From assembly GCA_963728855.1 (NCBI GenBank), contig CAVSLN010000001.1:809966-873965 (forward strand): a DNA stretch of 64,000 bases. Reading direction: 5' to 3'. The notes beneath the pieces are model-generated. The model saw only the letters and a list, made by a program, of their open reading frames with translations. It ran no database searches and was not told the DNA's origin. This document shows positions 59,136 through 64,000 of the stretch, piece after piece. This DNA comes from AC-43 sp963728855. GTDB taxonomy: Bacteria; Actinomycetota; Actinomycetes; Mycobacteriales; Micromonosporaceae. Positions within the stretch are counted from its first letter, which is position 1; every line of letters starts with the position of its first letter. Made by a program: the position numbers and the translations under genes.

Positions 59136-59369
59136 TTTATGCGGGACCTTCACACGCAGGTGATCGCCGACCGGCCCCGCTGACGGCGCTGACACCCGTC
59201 TTGGCACCTGGTGCCCCAACCTTCGCAGAAGGAGGACGGCCGCGCCGGTCGGCACCCGATCACCCGCGTGACACCTATCGCATATCCCGCATCCCGGCCC
59301 ACCACTCGCCGCGTGCAGCGCCCCCCACCTCGGGGTGGCCCGGCGGTGTCCTCGGAGGTGCTCATCCCC

Positions 59370-59804
59370 ATGATCGGCAAGATTGTTCGTCGCCGGCCGT
59401 ACCGGCGACCCCGTAGCGGCCCCGGCCGCCGCACCCCGCTTGGGCAGGCCACGCGCTGGGCCGACCTGGTACCCGTCCTCGCCGTCATCACCGTGGCGTG
59501 CGCCGTGTTTCTGATCGGTGACGGCTCGGCGGCGCATGCCGCCGAGCCCACCGCACCCGGCATCGTGCTGGCGGCCGACTCGATCGCGGCGGTGGTCAAC
59601 AACATCCGTGTCTGGTTGATGGCGTTGCTCGGCGCCGTCGCGACGCTGTTCCTGACCATCGGTGGGCTGCGGCTGATGTGGGCCAACGGCGACCCGGGCG
59701 AGGCCGAGAAAGGTAAGGCGGCGCTCAAGTCCGCCGCGATCGGCTACGCCCTGGCCCTGCTGTCCCCGCTGATCGTCACCGTTGTCGCGGGGTGGGTGAA
59801 GTGA
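59370..59804 (+). CDS. TrbC/VirB2-like pilin subunit
   Basis: 144 residues from ATG at 59370 (GGAGG 11 bases upstream); a longer in-frame start is possible. Basic N-terminus (RRRPYRRPRSGPGRRTPLG), a signal-type helix (VLAVITVACAVFLIGDGSAA, cleavage near AHA), then two helices (WLMALLGAVATLFLTIGGLR and AAIGYALALLSPLIVTVVAG). This matches small two-helix pilins of type IV secretion in Gram-positive elements. The stop overlaps the next GTG start (GTGA). Confidence 0.7.
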   Translation: MIGKIVRRRPYRRPRSGPGRRTPLGQATRWADLVPVLAVITVACAVFLIGDGSAAHAAEPTAPGIVLAADSIAAVVNNIRVWLMALLGAVATLFLTIGGLRLMWANGDPGEAEKGKAALKSAAIGYALALLSPLIVTVVAGWVK

Positions 59805-61858
59805 CCATGCGCCCGTCCCCGCGCCCACGCGCTGTCCGTACCCGAACCGTCCGCGTGCTCGTGCCGCTGCTGCTCGGTCTGGTGCTCGCCACCGGTACCG
59901 CCGTCCTCGCGGTGGGGACGGTGGGGACGAGCCCGGCGTGGGCCGACCCCGGCCCGACCCCGGCGCCGGCCCCGTCCCCGGGCGTTCCCGACCCCGGCGT
60001 ACCGCCCGTCCCCGACCCGACCCCGGCCCCGCCGTCCCCGACCCCGTCCCCGCCGAAGCCGACCCCGATCCCGCCGCCGCCGACGGGTAAGCCGTCCCCG
60101 ACGCCACCGGGCACGCCGTCCCCGGCCCCGGGTCCGACCCCGCCCGGCTGGACCCCGCCGGCCCCGGATAGCAACAACGACCCGGGCCTGTTCGACATCC
60201 CCGGCCAGATCCGCAAGGCGATCAACGACTTCATCGCCTGGATCGCCAGGACCGGCCTCAAACCGGTCCTGGACGCGCTGGGCCACACCGTCCTGTCCAC
60301 CCCGAAGCTGACCGACAACCCGCAGGTCAAGGCCATCTGGACAACGAGCCTGGTGACCGCCAACGCCATCTTCGTGCTGTTCATCATCGCCGGCGGCTTC
60401 ATCATCACCTCCCGCGAAACCCTGCAGAGCAGCTACGGCCTGAAGGAGATCGCGCCGCGGGTGGTGGTGGCCGGGGTCGCGGCGAACGTGAGCCTGATCG
60501 TGTGCGGCAAGGTGATCGAGGCCGCCAACGCGTTGACCGCCGCCATCGCCGGACAGGGCGTGGACGGCAACGGCGCGGCGACCGCGCTCAACCAGATCCT
60601 CAACCAGCCGCCGAGTCCCAACATGCCACCGATCCTGTTCTCGCTGCTCATCTTGGCGGCGTTGGTGATGGCGATCGTCGTGCTGGTCACGTTCATCCTG
60701 CGGACCGCGCTGATGGTGCTGCTCATCGGCGTGGCCCCCCTCGCCCTGACCTGCCACGCGACGCCGCAGACCGAGGGCCTGGCCTACACCTGGTGGCGCG
60801 CCTTCGGCGCCTGTTTGGCGATCCAGCTCGGCCAGGCCGTCATCGTGCTCGCCACGGTCCGGGTGTTCCTGACCCCCGCCGGCCCTGAGGCGCTCGGCGT
60901 GCCACTGACCAACGACGGGCTCATCGCCATCCTGGTCTGCCTGACAATGCTGTGGCTGCTGATCAAGCTGCCCGGCTGGACGAAGCACCTGATCCTCGGC
61001 CCCCTCGCCCGCCAGCACGGACGGGGCCTGGTCGGGCAGATCATCCACGCGGTCATCATGCTCAAGACCCTCGGCACCCTGGCCGGGATCAGCCGGGGAA
61101 CGAGCCGTCCCGCCCGTTCCGGCCAACGTCCGGGAACGGGGACGGGACCGTCCCCAACCGGTCCGTCCCCGTCCCCGAGCGGGCCGAGGCCGGGGACGGG
61201 CGGCCCGCGTCCGTCCCGGCCCCCGCGCCCGCCTCGGCTCGGTCGTCCCCGGCCCGTCCCGGCCCCCGCCGGCCCGGCGAGCTTCAGCAACGCCCCGGCC
61301 ACCCACACGCCGCTCGCCACACCGGCGGGGACGACCACCGCCCCGGCGTTCAGCGGCGCACCGCAGCCGGCCACGCCTCGTCCGGTCCCGGCAGGCGGGG
61401 TACCGCCGGCCCGGTTCTCCCACCAGCCGGCAGCTCAACCCGCGCCGGCACCGGCGGCGCGGCCAGCACCGGCGCAGTTCAGCCACCGGCCGACCCCGAC
61501 GGTGCCGAGGCGCCCGCCCACCGGCAGCGTCCCGGCGGCCAGCTTCTCGGCGGCGCCCCGCCCGCAGACCGCACCGAAACGGCCGCCCGCCCCTGTCACG
61601 CCGGTGTTCTCCACACCAGCGCGGCCGGCACCGGGCGCCGGGACGCGCCCGGCCCGGTCCGTTCCCGCCGTCCCCGCCCGTCCCCGCCGGGTCGACCCGC
61701 CGTCCCCGCCGTCCCCACGCGGGTCGGCATCGGGCCGCCGCGCGCCGGCACCGTCCCCATCTCCGTCCCCGCCGTCCCCGCCCGCGCGGGCGCCTCGTCC
61801 CGCGCCGTCCCCGCCCGTCCCGCCGTCCCCACCGCGCCGTACCCGTCCCGACCGATAG
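59801..61858 (+). CDS. TrbL/VirB6-like conjugation channel protein with long disordered tail
   Basis: 685 residues from GTG at 59801. A signal-like helix, a ~80-residue Pro-rich stretch, then a core of six to seven helices (LVTANAIFVLFIIAGGFIIT, FSLLILAALVMAIVVLVTFI, TALMVLLIGVAPLALTCHAT, GLAYTWWRAFGACLAIQLGQ) typical of TrbL-type proteins. The last ~240 residues are disordered and Pro/Ala/Arg-rich with six copies of a Phe-Ser motif (ASFSNAP, AFSGAP, RFSHQP, QFSHRP, SFSAAP, VFSTPA). The bulk GTCCCC content of the DNA follows from Pro-Ser coding. Confidence 0.78.
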   Translation: MTMRPSPRPRAVRTRTVRVLVPLLLGLVLATGTAVLAVGTVGTSPAWADPGPTPAPAPSPGVPDPGVPPVPDPTPAPPSPTPSPPKPTPIPPPPTGKPSPTPPGTPSPAPGPTPPGWTPPAPDSNNDPGLFDIPGQIRKAINDFIAWIARTGLKPVLDALGHTVLSTPKLTDNPQVKAIWTTSLVTANAIFVLFIIAGGFIITSRETLQSSYGLKEIAPRVVVAGVAANVSLIVCGKVIEAANALTAAIAGQGVDGNGAATALNQILNQPPSPNMPPILFSLLILAALVMAIVVLVTFILRTALMVLLIGVAPLALTCHATPQTEGLAYTWWRAFGACLAIQLGQAVIVLATVRVFLTPAGPEALGVPLTNDGLIAILVCLTMLWLLIKLPGWTKHLILGPLARQHGRGLVGQIIHAVIMLKTLGTLAGISRGTSRPARSGQRPGTGTGPSPTGPSPSPSGPRPGTGGPRPSRPPRPPRLGRPRPVPAPAGPASFSNAPATHTPLATPAGTTTAPAFSGAPQPATPRPVPAGGVPPARFSHQPAAQPAPAPAARPAPAQFSHRPTPTVPRRPPTGSVPAASFSAAPRPQTAPKRPPAPVTPVFSTPARPAPGAGTRPARSVPAVPARPRRVDPPSPPSPRGSASGRRAPAPSPSPSPPSPPARAPRPAPSPPVPPSPPRRTRPDR

Positions 61859-61870
61859 GGGTGATCGCCG

Positions 61871-61924
61871 ATGGCCCGCCGTGACACTGAGGCGCCGATG
61901 CGCGCCCGGGTACCGATGGGGTTT
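61871..61924 (+). pseudogene. 5' fragment of a PrgI-like transfer gene, cut by the second recombinase element
   Basis: ATG at 61871 after AGGGG, 12 bases past the TrbL stop, encodes MARRDTEAPMRARVP. That opening is typical of PrgI-family proteins, the gene that usually follows TrbL-type genes in actinomycete elements. After codon 15 the similarity ends and the frame runs antisense into the recombinase gene. I infer an insertion at about 61913-61922. Confidence 0.45.
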
Positions 61925-64000
61925 TCATACTGCACTCTCCGCGTCTGTTCGTTGGGTTGGTTGCTTGCGGCGCAGGTTGAGCGCTGTTTCGCTCAGCTCG
62001 CAGCAGTGGGCCTCGATGGCGGGGTTCCAGGGGATGTGCCAGTAACCCTGCGTAGTTTGGTGGGCGGGGATCTTGCCGGAGTGGATCCAGGCCAGCACGG
62101 CGCCGCGGCTAATGCCGAGCTTGTCGCGCAGTTGGCGGATGGTCAGTTCGCCCTGGCAGGCGACCAGCCCGCCGTGCTGGTGCACGCTGAGGCGGACCGA
62201 GGTGGCGATGAGTCCGCGGCAGTGTGCTTCGACGGTGTCGTCGAAGCGGATGCGCCAGTGCCGCTGGACCGGGGTGCGGTGGGCGGGCAGCTTGCCGGTG
62301 TGGATCCAGCCGAGGACAGCGGCGGCGCTGATGCCGAGTCGGCCGGCGAGGTCACCGACGGTGATCTCGCCAGGGGCTGGGGTGTCGAAGTTGCGGTTGG
62401 GGCGGCCCAGATGCGGGGAGGCTGCAACCAGTTCGCTGCAGCGAGCTTGCACACGGTCGTCGAAGGGGATGTGCCAGCGGCCGGCGCGGGTGCGGTGGGC
62501 GTCGAGGCGTCCCGTGGTGATCCAGTCGTAGACGGCCGAGATGGTGATGCCGAGTCTGGTGGCCAGTTGTTTGACGGTCAGCTCGCCGTCGTGGCAGGTG
62601 CCGGTGCTGCGTGGGGCGCGGATGCCGTTGAGGTTGCGGGCGCGGTGCACCGCCACGGCGTCGAAGGACCGGCCGCGGCCGGTGCGGTAGCCGGCGGCGT
62701 TGAGCTCGGCGGCCAGGTCCGCGTCCGCAGTGGTGGCCGAGCGGGCGCGGATGAAGTCCAGCACTTCGGCGGGGGTGCGGCCGGGTCCGTAGCGGGCGAC
62801 GGTGATCTGCTGGGTGGCGCCGGTGTGCCAGCGGATGCCGATGACGGCGTGGTCATCATCGTCGCCGGGCATCACCATGACGTCGGCGATCAGGGTACGC
62901 AGCAACCGTTTGCGGTCTCGGGGGCTGGTGGCCGGTGCCCGCCACAGTCTGGGCAGGTCGGCGGCGATGGCCGCCAGCCGGTCGTGTTCGGGCACCGGCG
63001 GGTTGGCCGCCTGTGCCTGCTGGAGGGCGAGCTCGGCTTCGACGAGCGCGGCGAGTTTCGTTTCCCAGCGGTTCTCCAGCGTGCGGGCGACGAGGCGGTT
63101 TCCCGGCTCGACCTCGGTGAAGGTGCGTTCGGCCCGGTCGGCTTCGTAGTGGGCGCGTTGCACCGCCAGCTCGGCGGCGTGGTGTGTGCGGGTGTGCCGG
63201 GCGGCGACCTCCTCGGCCGCGGCCAGAGCCAGCCGGATCTGCTCGGGTGCCACGGCGGCCAGGAACGCCTGCTCGACGGCTGGGTCGACGGTGCGCGAGG
63301 AGATGCCGCGGCAGCCGGGCTGGTGCGTGTGGTCGCGGCGGGCGGCCAGGCAGTCGTAGAAGCAGTACTTGTCGAACCGGTACTGCGTGCCCATCGGCTG
63401 GCCGCACACGCCACAGTGGATGACGCCCTGGCACAACGCCTCACCCTCCCGCGGCGGCCGGCCGTGCGCCCGGGTGTGGTTGGCGGCCAGCTTGGCCTCG
63501 TTGTCCAGGTAGTCCGCCCAGGTGAGGTAGCCCTCGTGGTGGTCTTTGATCAGCACCAGCCACTCGGCGCGAGTCACTTTGCGGGAGCCCTCGCGCACGG
63601 TGCCGTCCGGATCGACCCGGTGCACCACGCGGCGGCGGCCGTAGGCGTAGGCGCCCGCGTAGACGGGGTTGGAAAGGATCTGCACCACCCGGGCGTGGAT
63701 CAGCGGCCTAAACCGCAGCTGCCCGGCCCAGACCCCGCCGTAGACCCGAAACGGGAAACCGCGTCCGGCGAACGCGCCGACCACACCGTAGGCCGAGCCG
63801 GTCGCCGCGAACGCGGCGAACACATCGGCCACCGCCGCCTGGACCTGCCCATCGGGGTCCTTGACGCACCGGCCGTCGGCGTCGCGGGTGTAGCCGATCG
63901 GCAGCGGCAACCGCAGCTCGCCCCGCCCAGCGGCGGCCAGCTTCGCCCCGTGCAACCGGCTGGCGATCAGGTGGAGCTCGGCCTCCGAGAGGGTGCCTTT
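61925..64000 (-). CDS. Large serine recombinase with three tandem HTH repeats, N-terminus outside window
   Basis: The frame is open through the right edge (… SEAELHLIASRLHGAKLAAA). Visible: recombinase domain (GELRLPLPIGYTRDADGRCV, ILSNPVYAGAYAYGRRRVVH), zinc ribbon (HCGVCGQPMGTQYRFDKYCF with CRG), coiled coil, and a C-terminal ~240 residues of three similar modules of about 75-80 residues: ELTVKQLATRLGITISAVYD, EITVGDLAGRLGISAAAVLG and ELTIRQLRDKLGISRGAVLA, each followed by WI-TGKL-AHRT and W-I-FDD-V-A-C. The catalytic Ser domain lies beyond 64000. It appears to define another element inserted in the transfer operon. Confidence 0.82.
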   Translation of the reverse strand, partial: KGTLSEAELHLIASRLHGAKLAAAGRGELRLPLPIGYTRDADGRCVKDPDGQVQAAVADVFAAFAATGSAYGVVGAFAGRGFPFRVYGGVWAGQLRFRPLIHARVVQILSNPVYAGAYAYGRRRVVHRVDPDGTVREGSRKVTRAEWLVLIKDHHEGYLTWADYLDNEAKLAANHTRAHGRPPREGEALCQGVIHCGVCGQPMGTQYRFDKYCFYDCLAARRDHTHQPGCRGISSRTVDPAVEQAFLAAVAPEQIRLALAAAEEVAARHTRTHHAAELAVQRAHYEADRAERTFTEVEPGNRLVARTLENRWETKLAALVEAELALQQAQAANPPVPEHDRLAAIAADLPRLWRAPATSPRDRKRLLRTLIADVMVMPGDDDDHAVIGIRWHTGATQQITVARYGPGRTPAEVLDFIRARSATTADADLAAELNAAGYRTGRGRSFDAVAVHRARNLNGIRAPRSTGTCHDGELTVKQLATRLGITISAVYDWITTGRLDAHRTRAGRWHIPFDDRVQARCSELVAASPHLGRPNRNFDTPAPGEITVGDLAGRLGISAAAVLGWIHTGKLPAHRTPVQRHWRIRFDDTVEAHCRGLIATSVRLSVHQHGGLVACQGELTIRQLRDKLGISRGAVLAWIHSGKIPAHQTTQGYWHIPWNPAIEAHCCELSETALNLRRKQPTQRTDAESAV

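Larger units (their letters stand above)
53032..61924. mobile_element. Integrative (probably conjugative) element inserted at tRNA-Leu, right end outside the window
   Basis: From the tRNA-Leu 3' end rightwards: a serine recombinase, two small coupled genes, a methyltransferase pair, a repeat-rich control region, an HTH gene, and a pilin/TrbL-type transfer operon. GTAC tetramers, frequent in the chromosomal genes, are several-fold scarcer here. The operon is cut at about 61917 by a second recombinase gene. The second attachment site would be a copy of the tRNA 3' end beyond 64000; it is not seen in the window. Confidence 0.7.

Noticed and set aside
59940..61850. GTCCCC repeats as a regulatory or recombination signal
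   Set aside because: They are in frame and simply encode Pro-Ser/Pro-Arg low-complexity sequence.

Overview
The window is high-GC DNA (roughly 70% G+C) from a filamentous or soil-type actinomycete. I infer a Micromonosporaceae-like organism from the ngcEFG-type sugar importer, the DUF3097 and DUF6980-like proteins, heavy GTG starts, and a block with the same gene order as the mycobacterial moxR - DUF58 - VWA - fabG1 - inhA - hemH - (Rv1486c) - NfeD - SPFH region. I cannot name the genus from sequence alone.

Layout. 1-4.6 kb: a large conserved protein of unknown function cut by the left edge, small hypothetical proteins, a SnoaL-like protein, a deletion scar joining the ends of a TetR regulator and a membrane transport protein, an MBL hydrolase/thioesterase pair, and a scrap of a streptogrisin-like protease. 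4.9-17.3 kb: the conserved block (moxR, DUF58, VWA, fabG, inhA/fabI, hemH, a HAD phosphatase, DUF3097, a serine hydrolase, NfeD/SPFH). In it fabG, fabI, hemH and the HAD gene carry many one-base indels, nearly all insertions. 17.4-24.4 kb: an RNA methyltransferase, a class III aminotransferase, and an RpiR regulator before an N-acetylglucosamine/chitobiose-type ABC importer (ngcEFG) closed by a strong terminator. 24.4-31 kb: a family-A polymerase, an IS607-type element (tnpA-tnpB) that splits a PadR-linked membrane gene, an ECF sigma factor and its membrane partner. 31-41 kb: NUDIX, YdjM-like, SDR, a DUF1707 protein divergent from a histidine kinase/response regulator pair, a glutaredoxin-thioredoxin reductase fusion, a channel-like membrane protein, phospholipase A2 and a P-loop kinase. 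41-52.7 kb: a long minus-strand run with a second MoxR-DUF58-transglutaminase set, two membrane-anchored FnIII proteins and a secreted CocE-like hydrolase.

53-64 kb is an integrated mobile element. A tRNA-Leu(GAG) overlaps the 3' end of a serine recombinase gene. Reading away from the tRNA there is a five-gene overlapping minus-strand operon (degenerate methyltransferase, methyltransferase, two small proteins, recombinase), then a repeat-rich control region with at least ten copies of TTGAACAAGATC and about eight of TTGAACACG, an HTH protein, and the start of a conjugation operon (VirB2-like pilin, TrbL/VirB6-like channel, first 15 codons of a PrgI-like protein). A 30-bp inverted repeat stands in front of both outward-facing operons and shares the CAAGATC core of the repeats, suggesting one regulator controls integration/modification and transfer together. 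The transfer operon is cut by a second serine recombinase gene carrying three tandem helix-turn-helix repeats, which runs off the right edge.

The main points to follow are this repeat/operator system with its active-plus-degenerate methyltransferase pair, a recurrent palindrome GTCCA-N3-TGGAC found at least six times and always in the same reading frame inside genes, and the insertion-biased frameshifts that may be sequencing errors in essential genes.
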